Positions 16,394 through 24,429 of a DNA stretch of 40,769 bases are shown piece after piece (the stretch's first letter is position 1; each line of letters opens with the position of its first letter). The position numbers and the translations under genes are program-made. Origin of the DNA: an uncultured Clostridia bacterium (GTDB taxonomy: Bacteria > Bacillota > Clostridia > TANB77 > CAG-508). The notes beneath the pieces were generated by a model, which was given only the letters and a program-made list of their open reading frames with translations, searched no databases and was not told the DNA's origin. The DNA is taken from assembly GCA_934167755.1 (NCBI GenBank), contig CAKPLT010000016.1:1-40769 (forward strand), in the 5' to 3' direction.

Positions 16394-17388
16394 TATCTTT
16401 CCATCTCCTTATCTTTATAATAATTATGTTCTCTTTCTTTCCTATCAATTTCCTCAAGTATCTCTTTTGGAACTTTCTTTATATATTTTTCATATTTCTT
16501 AAGTTGATTTTGCATATTCATTAATTTCATACTAGTTTCAAATTCTTTATCTCCCATTTGTTTTTTCAGTTCGTTATTTTCTTCTGCAAGTTCCTTATTA
16601 TCATATTTTTGATTGATTACTTTTATCTCCAATTTTCTAATATAATCTTTATAAGAATTTACTTTAGCTGAAAATTTTTGTACTTTTGGCACAAACTCAG
16701 ATAATATATCCAAAGCTTCTGCTTTATCTTTTTTCATACCAATTAAATTAATATTTTCTATTACATTAGATAATTGGTTATATAAATAATCCAAATTATC
16801 TGCCATTTTAAATAGCCATGTTGGAATATGCTTTCTTTTTGTTACTTGTGCAGATTGACCTCTTTCTAATTCATGCCATCTTTCATGCATAAATTCATAA
16901 TATCTTGTTTGCCATTCAGATAAACTCTTTTGATTCCCTAATATACTTTTAGCAGATAATTTACCATCTTGATTAATTGGGCAAAATGCTAAATGCATAT
17001 GAGGTGTTTTTTCATCCATATGAACTACAGCTGATATTATTCTGTCTTCTCCTATTTCTGATTTCATAAATTCTGTTGCTCTTTCAAAATATTCTCTTTG
17101 CTCTTTTTCACTTAACTTATTCATAAACTCTGGAGAAGCAGTTATTAATGTTTCAACCAGTCTTATACTATCTTTTCTTGTTTTACATTCATATTTTTTT
17201 ATTAACTCTTTTATTTTTCTACCATAGGTGTATTTTGGTGCTTGTACTATATGGTAGTTATATTTTGTTCTGGTAATATCTATATCAGGATTGCTTTTAT
17301 AGGCTTCTTTTTTCCTCTCATTATGTCTTTCACAACCAGCTACAGCACCTACTTTATCTTTCTTAAATCTCATTATTGTATATGCCAT
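16393..17388 (-). CDS. MobV-family relaxase (Mob/Pre)
   Basis: 331 residues. Nicks oriT to start DNA transfer. Motif I MAYTIMRFKK, motif II with R21-H22-NER, where H22 aligns in position with the catalytic His22 of MobM from pMV158, and motif III VVHMDEKTPHMHLAF with H123, H130 and H132 as metal ligands. From about residue 240 a long charged coiled coil follows (KDYIRKLEIKVINQKYDNKE and on). It is shorter than MobM (494 residues), but no domain needed for nicking is missing. The matching oriT lies 266 nt upstream. Confidence 0.93.
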   Translation of the reverse strand: MAYTIMRFKKDKVGAVAGCERHNERKKEAYKSNPDIDITRTKYNYHIVQAPKYTYGRKIKELIKKYECKTRKDSIRLVETLITASPEFMNKLSEKEQREYFERATEFMKSEIGEDRIISAVVHMDEKTPHMHLAFCPINQDGKLSAKSILGNQKSLSEWQTRYYEFMHERWHELERGQSAQVTKRKHIPTWLFKMADNLDYLYNQLSNVIENINLIGMKKDKAEALDILSEFVPKVQKFSAKVNSYKDYIRKLEIKVINQKYDNKELAEENNELKKQMGDKEFETSMKLMNMQNQLKKYEKYIKKVPKEILEEIDRKEREHNYYKDKEMER

Positions 17389-17525
17389 TATTTCATTTCT
17401 CCCTTCATTTATTGCATTTCTTTGTAGCCCATGTTTTGATGACGATAATGACGACGAAATTACTATGACACCTTTATTTATTTTTCAATTTGCATTTTAT
17501 TATCTCATATCAAAACGTGATAACA

Positions 17526-17583
17526 CTCATATGCTTACCTATATGAGCAATTTTTGACTTTCAGCCAGTCAAAAATCACTCAT
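17526..17583 (-). promoter_or_regulatory. mutually exclusive hairpins between oriT and relaxase gene
   Basis: ATTTTTGACT (17550-17559) pairs perfectly with AGTCAAAAAT (17567-17576) and the stem is extended by ATGAG/CTCAT (17543-17547 with 17579-17583). The same ATATGAG (17541-17547) can instead pair with CTCATAT at 17526-17532. Two exclusive folds in the leader of the mob gene suggest attenuation or a strand-switch signal; unproven. Confidence 0.45.
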
Positions 17584-17639
17584 CTAATTTTGTAAAATTT
17601 TAATATCTTCTCCGTCATTCATTGAGCTAAAATTTTTCA

Positions 17640-17712
17640 AAAACGCATTTATGAGTGTAACACACTACACTTTTTACAAAAGTTGGTGTGCCAGATGTTC
17701 CCTCTGGACTTC
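17640..17712 (-). other. oriT: origin of transfer (pMV158/MobV type)
   Basis: AGTGTAACACACTACACT at 17654-17671 reads AGTGTAGTGTGTTACACT on the minus strand. It contains TAGTGTGTTA, the nick sequence of pMV158-family oriTs (cut between TAGTGTG and TTA), inside an imperfect inverted repeat. An extra inverted repeat CCAGA/TCTGG lies at 17691-17707. It is upstream of a MobV relaxase gene, as expected. Confidence 0.85.
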
Positions 17713-17762
17713 CTACAATGACGATGATGACATTATCATAAATGTTAATGTCATTCTTAGCC

Positions 17763-18746
17763 CTACTCTGTAAGTTCATCAATATCTTTCTTCAAAGTTA
17801 CTAAACGAGCAGTGCTTGTTCTAGATGTTGTAAAACTTATTTTATTATCCAATAAAATTGTTTTACTATATTCGTTTAAAACTTTAGTAAAATATTGAGG
17901 TGTTATATCTTTTTTATCTAATATTTCTAATAATTCCGTTGCAGTTCCCTGCCACATTATTTTTTCATTGATAAAAGATATAACATTACTTACTATCTCT
18001 GGAGCATTTTTCATTTCTAGTTCTTTTTTAAAAGACCTTTCTATTAAATTCCATCTACATTCTTCAAATCTTAATGTAAATGTTTGATATTCAACATCTC
18101 TACCTGTTACAAATAATGTTGCAACTGAATCATCTCTAGATTTCTTTTCTAGTATAAATGTTGTGTCACTACTTCCCATTATTCCTGCTGTACCTGATAT
18201 TTTATTAAAAACATCACTATCATCTTGTTTTCTTAAATGATGAACTAATATAATTGCTAATTTATTTTTATCTGAAAATGCTTTTAATGTTGATATTTCT
18301 CCATAATCAGCTGAATAATTAACATCATTACTTTGCTTTCTTACTTTCTGAAGAGTATCTATAACAACTAATCTTGTATTAGGATATTGATTTATAGCAT
18401 TTTCTAATTGCATTACTAATCCATTTGTAATTTTATTTGATTCTATTGCTATATGAAAATTAGAATCTATTTCATCTGTTAATTTGAATAATCTTTTTTG
18501 CAATCTTTGATGTGTATCTTCTAAAGCTAAATATAAAACATCACATTTATTAGTTTTTAAATTCCAAATTTCTTCGCCTTTTGAAACTTTAATACATAAA
18601 TCAAGCATTAGCCAACTTTTACCTACTTTTGGAGCTCCACAAAACAAGTGTAATCCAACAGGCAATATCTCATCTACTATAAATTCATTTTCAGCTAGTG
18701 TTGTGTATAATAAATTATCTGCATTAATAATTTTTAAATCTTCCAT
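17763..18746 (-). CDS. RepA-like AAA ATPase (hexameric helicase fold)
   Basis: 327 residues of the AAA_25/RepA group. Walker A CGAPKVGKSWL at 36-46, LYLALEDTHQRLQKRL at 71-86 with the catalytic Glu, Walker B RLVVIDTLQKVRK at 125-137, and ILVHHLRKQ at 166-174 with the sensor His. C-terminal residues 240-327 look like a winged helix (TATELLEILDKKDITPQYFT). Such proteins unwind DNA at replication origins of plasmids and IMEs, so the element probably replicates after excision. Ribosome site AAAGGAGGA. A long leader with a terminator-like hairpin (18782-18818) precedes it. Confidence 0.85.
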   Translation of the reverse strand: MEDLKIINADNLLYTTLAENEFIVDEILPVGLHLFCGAPKVGKSWLMLDLCIKVSKGEEIWNLKTNKCDVLYLALEDTHQRLQKRLFKLTDEIDSNFHIAIESNKITNGLVMQLENAINQYPNTRLVVIDTLQKVRKQSNDVNYSADYGEISTLKAFSDKNKLAIILVHHLRKQDDSDVFNKISGTAGIMGSSDTTFILEKKSRDDSVATLFVTGRDVEYQTFTLRFEECRWNLIERSFKKELEMKNAPEIVSNVISFINEKIMWQGTATELLEILDKKDITPQYFTKVLNEYSKTILLDNKISFTTSRTSTARLVTLKKDIDELTE

Positions 18747-18781
18747 GTTTTCCTCCTTTCCAGCAAGTAGCTTTAAACAAC

Positions 18782-18818
18782 AAAAAAGGCTTCGTTTTTT
18801 TGAATTAAACGAAACCTT
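18782..18818 (-). terminator. leader terminator/attenuator of the helicase gene
   Basis: On the minus strand AAGGTTTCGTTT (18818-18807) pairs with AAACGAAGCCTT (18797-18786) with one mismatch, followed by a T-run. It sits 40 nt before the helicase start, inside the transcribed leader, where a terminator can only make sense as an attenuator or as the end of a separate leader RNA. Confidence 0.65.
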
Positions 18819-19734
18819 ATATCAATATCTATATATTTTAAAATATCTCCCTAAAAAGCCATTAAATGATACAGAAGTTCCGTTTACTCTTACTGAAAAA
18901 TTTTTGCTTACTTGCATAAAATTTTTCTTGACTTTTTTTGAATAAATATCAAAAAAGTCATAAGAGATACCTAGAAGCCTATTTAATCCGCAATAAACAA
19001 ACATACTTTCTTTGTAAAAAAGTATCTTTTAATAAGCCCAACACATATCTGTTTTTGGACATTATTATATTATTGTTTACTGTGAATTAAATAAGACATC
19101 TGTAGCACTTACGACTTACACATTACTTCTTTATACTTGTTGGACTTTTTACTCACTTAACCAACATAGGCCGACGAATCAAAGGGCCTCTTACACATTC
19201 TGGCTTCCGATCAGTAGGGAAAGTATTTTCTCGCGAAGTACTTTTCAGATTTTTAAAATCAGTCGCTATTTTATCATTAAGTTACATAGTGACTCAACCT
19301 ACAACAGGGAAATATCTATATTTAATTTTTCAGTTGTATTCTTATCGAATACAACTATCTTATATCATCATTTCCAAGATTTGTCAATCGTTTCGACAAA
19401 ATTTCTACTTGCAATTTTATTATTTGTTTTTTTATATCATTAAATAGTGATTTTTATCACTCCTCAGGAATTCCACCTGTCTGTCTCTGACAGACTTACA
19501 CTCATTGCGTGGGACGGTTATTATCTCGCTCGTTCTATGACTATGTAAGAGTTTCATTATTTGTATTTAATGATTTAAATATTAAATTTTCAATGTGCTT
19601 TTAAAAAGTTTTATATCCCTCTATAAATAAAAGCGAAATGAAACTTCAAAAAGGTTACATTTTTATAAAAAAATTTTTCCTTCTATAATGAACAGCACAA
19701 AAAAATCTAAAAAGGGGACATTAATTTTAAAAAA
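18819..19734 (-). other. gene-free structured leader/origin region
   Basis: About 0.9 kb without a credible gene, richer in hairpins than its surroundings. GACTTTTTT/AAAAAAGTC at 18930-18959, ATACTTT/AAAGTAT at about 19002-19025, the conserved block at 19071-19180, GAAAGTA...TACTTTTC around TCGCGA near 19220-19250, GTTGTATTC/GAATACAAC at about 19334-19357, AGTGAT-TTTT-ATCACT at 19447-19462 and GTCTGTC-TCT-GACAGAC at 19479-19495. It could be the replication origin of the element, a long regulatory leader, or both. Confidence 0.5.
19071..19180 (-). ncRNA. conserved non-coding block, copy A
   Basis: Shares with 8299-8411 a chain of conserved boxes: TTCGTCGGCCTATGTTGG, CCAACAAGTATA, GTGTAAGTCGTAAGTGC, TACAG and TATTTAATTCACAGTA (minus strand). 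TGTTGG/CCAACA (19138-19143 with 19161-19166) is a retained stem around a variable loop. It lies 325 nt upstream of the helicase gene and 250 nt before the leader terminator. No coding frame spans it. Confidence 0.5.
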
Positions 19735-19765
19735 ATCAAAAAAAATAGAAGCATTTCTGCTTCTA
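19735..19765 (-). terminator. rho-independent terminator of the 95-residue gene
   Basis: On the minus strand TAGAAGCA-GAAA-TGCTTCTA (19765-19746), an 8-bp stem with a stable GNRA loop, followed by eight T. Seven nt after the stop at 19773. It isolates the integrase-side unit from the helicase leader. Confidence 0.9.
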
Positions 19766-19772
19766 CAAAACT

Positions 19773-20060
19773 TTATATATTATTTATAAACCACATTATT
19801 ACTTGATTTTTCTCTCCTTCATTCATCTCCATCATTTTAGCCAGTACAAATAATATTATTGGATATTTTCTTGCATCTAAAAAACTTTTTGAATATTCTT
19901 CATCCCATTCTCCTAAAAGTTTATCATATTGCTTGTAATATTTCTTTTTATCATATTTAAAATTTAGATATCCACTTGAAAAAACACAAACTCCAAATCT
20001 TAATTTATTTATAAAAGTCATATCTTTTATTATATCAATCACATTATTTACTTTATCCAT
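19773..20060 (-). CDS. small hypothetical protein next to integrase
   Basis: 95 residues, not recognised. Helical and aromatic-rich (NLKFDKKKYYKQYDKLL-like stretch, then GEWDEEYSKSFLDARKYPII and FVLAKMMEMNEGEKNQV). GGAGGG precedes the ATG and a clear terminator follows, so it is likely a true gene. Its start is 15 nt after the integrase stop, so it belongs to the integrase transcript. A role in recombination control is possible but not shown. Confidence 0.55.
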   Translation of the reverse strand: MDKVNNVIDIIKDMTFINKLRFGVCVFSSGYLNFKYDKKKYYKQYDKLLGEWDEEYSKSFLDARKYPIILFVLAKMMEMNEGEKNQVIMWFINNI

Positions 20061-20074
20061 CTATTTTCCCTCCA

Positions 20075-21238
20075 TTACAAACACTTACACATTTCTTCAA
20101 ATTTATTTGCAGTTTCATTTTCCATTTTCTCAGTTACTCTTACATAAATATTATAGGTTATATCAATATTTCTATGTCCTAGTCTTTTAGAAACAGCTTT
20201 TATATCTGCACCTGATTCAATTAATTTAGTTGCATGTGTATCTCTAAAATCATGAAACCTACAAGGAATACCTAATTCATAATGAATTACTTTAAATTGA
20301 TATTTTGTACTATCTGTCCCTTCATACACTCCATTATTCTTTACAAATACAAAATCTACTTCAGGTAATGCAACATCTATTTCAGCGTATGCATTTACTA
20401 TCTTTATTTCAGGTTTGTTATTATATGGATTTATAACATTTTTCTTATAATGTTTCATATATGTATCACCATAATTTAATCTATGTACTTCTTGTTCTTC
20501 TTTATATTCTTTTAATGCTTTAAGTAATGTTTCTCCAATTGAAATAGTTCTATAACTTGTTTGTGTTTTACATGTTCCAAAATACCAGACCGTTGTTGAA
20601 TTACCACTTATATGTCTTTGTTTTGTTCCTCCTACTTGATTCTTCTTTAATATATTTTTATTTACTGTTATTGTTTTATTGTTTAAATCTATATCATCCC
20701 AAGTTAATGCAAATACTTCTGCAATTCTTAATCCTGTACAATATGCTGTTAAAAATGCATAATATACACAATGATTATTTTTAAATCTATCTAATATCGT
20801 ATTAATTTCCTCTGTTGTAAATATATGAGCTACATCTTTTGGTGGCTCGTCATATTTAGGTAGTTTTAAATTTGCAGCTGAATTTACTTTTACATATTCA
20901 TTAAGCGTTGGTTTTGTTATTTGAGATAGTTTATAGAAGCCTAGATTTGGTTTTAAATGTGTTTTAACTATATTACTATATGCTTCTATAGTGTGATACT
21001 TTAAATTTATTTTACAATGATTATCTAGCCAATAATCTAAAAAGTCTGAATAACTCATTTCGTTTGATACAAATTTCCTACCAGTATTTAAGTATTCATT
21101 ATAAGCTATTGTTCCTTGTTTTAGTGCTTCTGCTTTTGTTTTAAAACCTGATTTTGTAATTCATTTTCTTTTCCCCTCAATTTTAGCAACATCAAAATTG
21201 TACTCATAAACATTTCCTCTCTTTCTTACATTTACCAT
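20075..21238 (-). pseudogene. secA-proximal tyrosine integrase, inactivated
   Basis: Start ATG 21238 (MVNVRKRGNVYEYNFDVAKI) with GGAGG upstream. Codon 26 is TGA (21161-21163) where relatives have a residue between KRK and ITKSGFKTK. After LNEYVK about 33 residues of the core-binding domain are missing in frame, judged against the other integrase (LKLPK resumes). The catalytic set is intact: Arg in YCTGLRIAEVFALTW, HxxR in CRFHDFRDTHAT, His in SKRLGHRNIDITY and Tyr in YNIYVRV. Its place 200 bp from the secA junction marks it as the enzyme that made this insertion. A start at 21058 downstream of the stop would lack the arm-binding domain. Confidence 0.88.
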
Positions 21239-21337
21239 TTTATTTTTACCTCCAATCTGCAAATAACGATTGAACGAAAAAAGACTGGCATCTTTTACAA
21301 TGTCAGTCAATATTAAACTTTTTTAATATTTTATATT

Positions 21338-21425
21338 TGTCGCCAAGTCTGTATTCATTGATAAATAAGCACTTTTAAGAAATTTTGGCGACAGATTTTA
21401 TTTGTTTGGCGACAAATTGGCGACA
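21338..21425. repeat. right arm-type sites of the element
   Basis: TTGGCGACAAATTGGCGACA at 21406-21425 repeats the left-end sequence exactly in the same orientation. A further TTGGCGACA lies at 21385-21393 and an inverted TGTCGCCAA at 21338-21346. Four 9-mers between the integrase start and the secA junction fit integrase arm-binding sites of an attachment site. The rest of 21239-21448 shows no gene. Confidence 0.7.
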
Positions 21426-21448
21426 AAAGCTCAATTTTCACATTTATG

Positions 21449-24235
21449 TCAATTTATCAAAATCTCTGTAACGCTTGAAATTACTGATTTCTTCCACAAC
21501 AGTTTTTGTACTTTTTCCCGCTTCCGGCATGGACATAAATCGTTGCGACCTACTTTAGGGCCATCATTAACAACTGTTCTGTTAATTTCAGTCTTCATTT
21601 GTTGTCCATTATCTAAACTATTAAGAGCTTGTAAAGCTGCACCAGTAATTTTAGCCGCTTCTTCTCTTTTCACTTCTTCTTGTTTGCGTAAATTCATAAG
21701 TATTTTAACAACATCATGTTTAATGTCAAGAACCATCTCTTCAAACATATCCATACCTTCGATTCTATATTTTACAACAGGATCTTGTTGTCCATAAGCA
21801 CGAAGTCCGATACCATCTTTTAGTTCGTCCATTGCATCAATATGATCCATCCATTTTTGATCAACAACTTTAAGCATAACAACTCTTTCAAGTTCTCTTA
21901 AATCCTCATTTCCAATTTCATTTTCTTTTTCTTCATATTTCGAAGTTGCTAATTCTTGAAGTTTAGAAATAATAGCATTTGAATCTTTTGAATTTTCTTT
22001 TGTAAAATCAACCATTTCAATTCCAAATGTATTTCTAATATCTGTATCAAGAGCTTCAACACTAATATCTTCATCTCCATTAAAATATGTTAATACAACT
22101 TCTTCTGCAAGTGAATTTATCATATTTAATATATTATCTTTTAGATTCTCTCCGTCAAGAACTTCGCGTCTTTGTTTGTATATTATTTCTCTTTGTGCAT
22201 TCATAACATCATCATATTTTAATACATTTTTTCTAATACTAAAGTTTCTGCCTTCAACTTTCTTTTGAGCTGATTCTACTGCATTACTAATCATTCTATT
22301 TTCAATCGGGATATTTTCATCCATTCCAATTGTATTATAAACTTTTGTAATCATATCTCCACCAAAGATTTTCATCAAATCATCATCTAATCCTATATAG
22401 AATTTTGATTCTCCTGGATCTCCTTGACGACCACTACGTCCACGCAACTGGTTATCAATTCTTCTTGATTCATGTCTTTCTGTTCCTATTATTTTCAAAC
22501 CACCAGCAGCAATTACTTTCTCTTTTTCTTCTTTTATTTCTTCATCAAATTTTTTTTCTAATCTCTTGAATTCTTCTCTTGCTCTTAAAATTTCTTGGTC
22601 ATCTGTTTCATAATATGTATTTGATTCTTCTATCAAATTCTCTGGAACTTTATTTTTCTTCATTTCTTGTTTTGCTAAATATTCACTATTTCCTCCAAGC
22701 ATAATATCAGTACCACGACCAGCCATGTTTGTCGCAATTGTAACTGCACCAAATTTACCTGCTTGTGCAACAATTTCGGCTTCTTTTTCATGGAATTTAG
22801 CATTTAATACTTCATGCTTTATTCCTTCTTTTTTAAGAATTCTACTTAATTTTTCAGATTTCTCAATTGAAACTGTACCAACAAGCACTGGTTGTCCTTT
22901 TTCATGACTCTCTTTTATGCTTTGTACTATTGCGTTAAATTTAGCATTTTCATTTTTGTAAATAACATCATTTTGGTCTTGTCTAATCATAGGTTTATTT
23001 GTTGGAATTGAAATAACATCCAAATTATATATTTCTTCAAATTCTGCTTCTTCTGTCATAGCTGTACCAGTCATACCAGATAATTTATCATACATTCTAA
23101 AATAATTTTGGAATGTTATTGTTGCAAGTGTTTTTGATTCATCTGCAATTTTAACACCTTCCTTAGCTTCTATTGCTTGATGTAAACCATTGTTATATCT
23201 TCTTCCATACATAATACGACCTGTAAATTCATCAACAATTAAAACTTCTCCATCTTTAACAATATAATCTATATCTCTTTTCATAACTCCATATGCGCGA
23301 AGTGCTTGATTTACATGGTGTACTAATGTTGAATTTTCTATATCATTAAAATTTTCTAATTTGAAGTTTTCTTCTGCTTTTTTTATACCTTTTTGTGTTA
23401 ATGATGCAGATTTAGCTTTTAAATCTACAATATAGTCATATTTTTCATTATCTTCTGCTTGTTCCTCATCTTTAACATCTTCTTCAACTATTACTTTAGG
23501 AGTTAATCTTTTTACAAAATCATTTGCCTTTTTATATAAATCTGAAGATTGATTTGCTCTACCAGATATAATAAGTGGCGTTCTAGCTTCATCAATTAAA
23601 ATACTATCAATCTCGTCCACTATTGCATAATTTAAACCTCTTTGTACTAATTGATTTTTGTAAATTACCATATTATCTCTTAAGTAATCAAATCCAAATT
23701 CATTATTTGTTCCATATGTTATATCACAAGCATATGCCTTTTGTTTTTCATCTGGTTTCATTCCTGCAATTACAAGACCTACTGAAAGACCTAAAAATTT
23801 ATATAATTTTCCCATCCATTCACTATCTCTTTTAGCCAAGTAATCATTTACAGTTATTACATGTACACCTTTTCCTGTTAGTGCATTTAAATAAACTGGA
23901 AGAGTAGCAACAAGTGTTTTTCCTTCACCAGTCTTCATTTCCGCAATTCTACCTTGATGTAAAATTATACCACCAATTAATTGGACATCAAAATGTCTCA
24001 TTCCCAATACTCTTTTTGATGCTTCTCTAACTACCGCAAATGCTTCTGGTAGTATATCATTCAATGTTTTTCCTTCTTCTAATTGCTTTTTAAACTCATT
24101 TGTTTTGTTTTTTAACTGTTCATCTGTTACTTTTGATATTTCATCCTCTAGTTCATTTATTTTCTCTACTAATGGCATTACTCTTTTTACTTCTTTTTCA
24201 CTATAACTTTTAAATATTTTGTTGAATATTCCCAT
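21449..24235 (-). CDS. secA: preprotein translocase ATPase SecA, C-terminal frameshift
   Basis: Motor of the Sec pathway, driving unfolded preproteins through SecYEG. Visible: Walker A EMKTGEGKTLVATLP near 100-114, Walker B VDEIDSILIDEARTPLIISG near 205-224, TGTAMTEEAEFEEIY, GRGTDIMLGGNSEYLA, and IDNQLRGRSGRQGDPGESKF. After KVGRNDLCPC the frame reads RKREKVQKLLWKK instead of GSGKKYKNCC: an extra base at 21526-21527 shifts it. In the other frame the tail would be GSGKKYKNCCGRNQ with TAA at 21481. So the SecB/lipid-binding zinc motif loses its last two Cys. The tail is usually dispensable for export. The 3' end is the insertion site of the neighbouring element. Own promoter at 24294-24322. Confidence 0.95.
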   Translation of the reverse strand: MGIFNKIFKSYSEKEVKRVMPLVEKINELEDEISKVTDEQLKNKTNEFKKQLEEGKTLNDILPEAFAVVREASKRVLGMRHFDVQLIGGIILHQGRIAEMKTGEGKTLVATLPVYLNALTGKGVHVITVNDYLAKRDSEWMGKLYKFLGLSVGLVIAGMKPDEKQKAYACDITYGTNNEFGFDYLRDNMVIYKNQLVQRGLNYAIVDEIDSILIDEARTPLIISGRANQSSDLYKKANDFVKRLTPKVIVEEDVKDEEQAEDNEKYDYIVDLKAKSASLTQKGIKKAEENFKLENFNDIENSTLVHHVNQALRAYGVMKRDIDYIVKDGEVLIVDEFTGRIMYGRRYNNGLHQAIEAKEGVKIADESKTLATITFQNYFRMYDKLSGMTGTAMTEEAEFEEIYNLDVISIPTNKPMIRQDQNDVIYKNENAKFNAIVQSIKESHEKGQPVLVGTVSIEKSEKLSRILKKEGIKHEVLNAKFHEKEAEIVAQAGKFGAVTIATNMAGRGTDIMLGGNSEYLAKQEMKKNKVPENLIEESNTYYETDDQEILRAREEFKRLEKKFDEEIKEEKEKVIAAGGLKIIGTERHESRRIDNQLRGRSGRQGDPGESKFYIGLDDDLMKIFGGDMITKVYNTIGMDENIPIENRMISNAVESAQKKVEGRNFSIRKNVLKYDDVMNAQREIIYKQRREVLDGENLKDNILNMINSLAEEVVLTYFNGDEDISVEALDTDIRNTFGIEMVDFTKENSKDSNAIISKLQELATSKYEEKENEIGNEDLRELERVVMLKVVDQKWMDHIDAMDELKDGIGLRAYGQQDPVVKYRIEGMDMFEEMVLDIKHDVVKILMNLRKQEEVKREEAAKITGAALQALNSLDNGQQMKTEINRTVVNDGPKVGRNDLCPCRKREKVQKLLWKKSVISSVTEILIN

Positions 24236-24293
24236 TTATCTCATTTCCCTTCTTATATACATCTTTTGATTTTTCTGTCTTTTATACTGATAT

Positions 24294-24322
24294 AATATAT
24301 CACGCTTATTTAGAATTTTCAA
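24294..24322 (-). promoter_or_regulatory. sigma-A promoter of secA
   Basis: On the minus strand TTGAAA (24322-24317), 17-bp spacer, TATATT (24299-24294), 58 nt upstream of the secA start. The 29-bp repeat family lies just upstream. Confidence 0.65.
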
Positions 24323-24336
24323 GTGTTTTAATAAAA

Positions 24337-24402
24337 TTTACCAGTAGGGACACTCTTTTTTGGTAAAATTTTTTACCATTTATGAGTGTCCCCAATGGTA
24401 AA
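24337..24402. repeat. 29-bp interspersed repeat, copy 2, inverted pair
   Basis: 24373-24401 is a 29-bp unit (TTACCATTTATGAGTGTCCC, ending TGGTAA) of the same length as copies 1 and 3 with a few changes. In front of it, 24337-24355 (TTTACCAGTAGGGACACTC) is the reverse complement of the right half of the unit. Copy 1 also has a full plus a partial unit, whereas copy 3 is single. Confidence 0.8.
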
Positions 24403-24425
24403 AGGGAGGAACTTTTCCTCCCTTT
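24401..24425 (-). terminator. terminator of the beta-CASP hydrolase gene
   Basis: AAAGGGAGGAA (24401-24411) pairs with TTCCTCCCTTT (24415-24425), an 11-bp GC-rich stem with a 3-nt loop just after the stop at 24430. On the minus strand the stem ends in TTTTACC, a short U-stretch. Confidence 0.75.
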
Positions 24426-24429
24426 CTTT

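Larger units (their letters stand above)
9046..21527. mobile_element. integrative mobilizable element in the 3' end of secA
   Basis: About 12.5 kb bounded by two secA 3'-end segments. Both ends carry the same 20-bp direct sequence TTGGCGACAAATTGGCGACA (9220-9239 and 21406-21425), likely integrase arm sites. All main genes are on the minus strand: integrase next to secA, unknown 95-aa protein, helicase-like ATPase, oriT, MobV relaxase, excisionase-like protein, second integrase, then cargo. No conjugation (type IV secretion) genes are present, so it would need a helper. Both integrases are broken, so the element is probably immobile now unless helped in trans. The second integrase may mark a nested element. 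Confidence 0.75.

Noticed and set aside
17430..17760. Candidate CRISPR-like or iteron array (repeated gacgat/gatgac words)
   Set aside because: The repeats are short, irregular and without spacers; they are better explained as parts of the oriT region. No CRISPR array or cas gene was seen anywhere.
21161..21163. TGA in the integrase read as Trp (recoded genetic code)
   Set aside because: TGA ends other genes at sensible places (for example 4631 and ytvI) and TGG is used for Trp, so a standard code with a nonsense mutation is simpler.
21402..21797. 131-codon plus-strand reading frame
   Set aside because: It lies antisense to the end of secA and its product has Ser/Thr/Phe-rich composition without motifs; a shadow of the secA codons.
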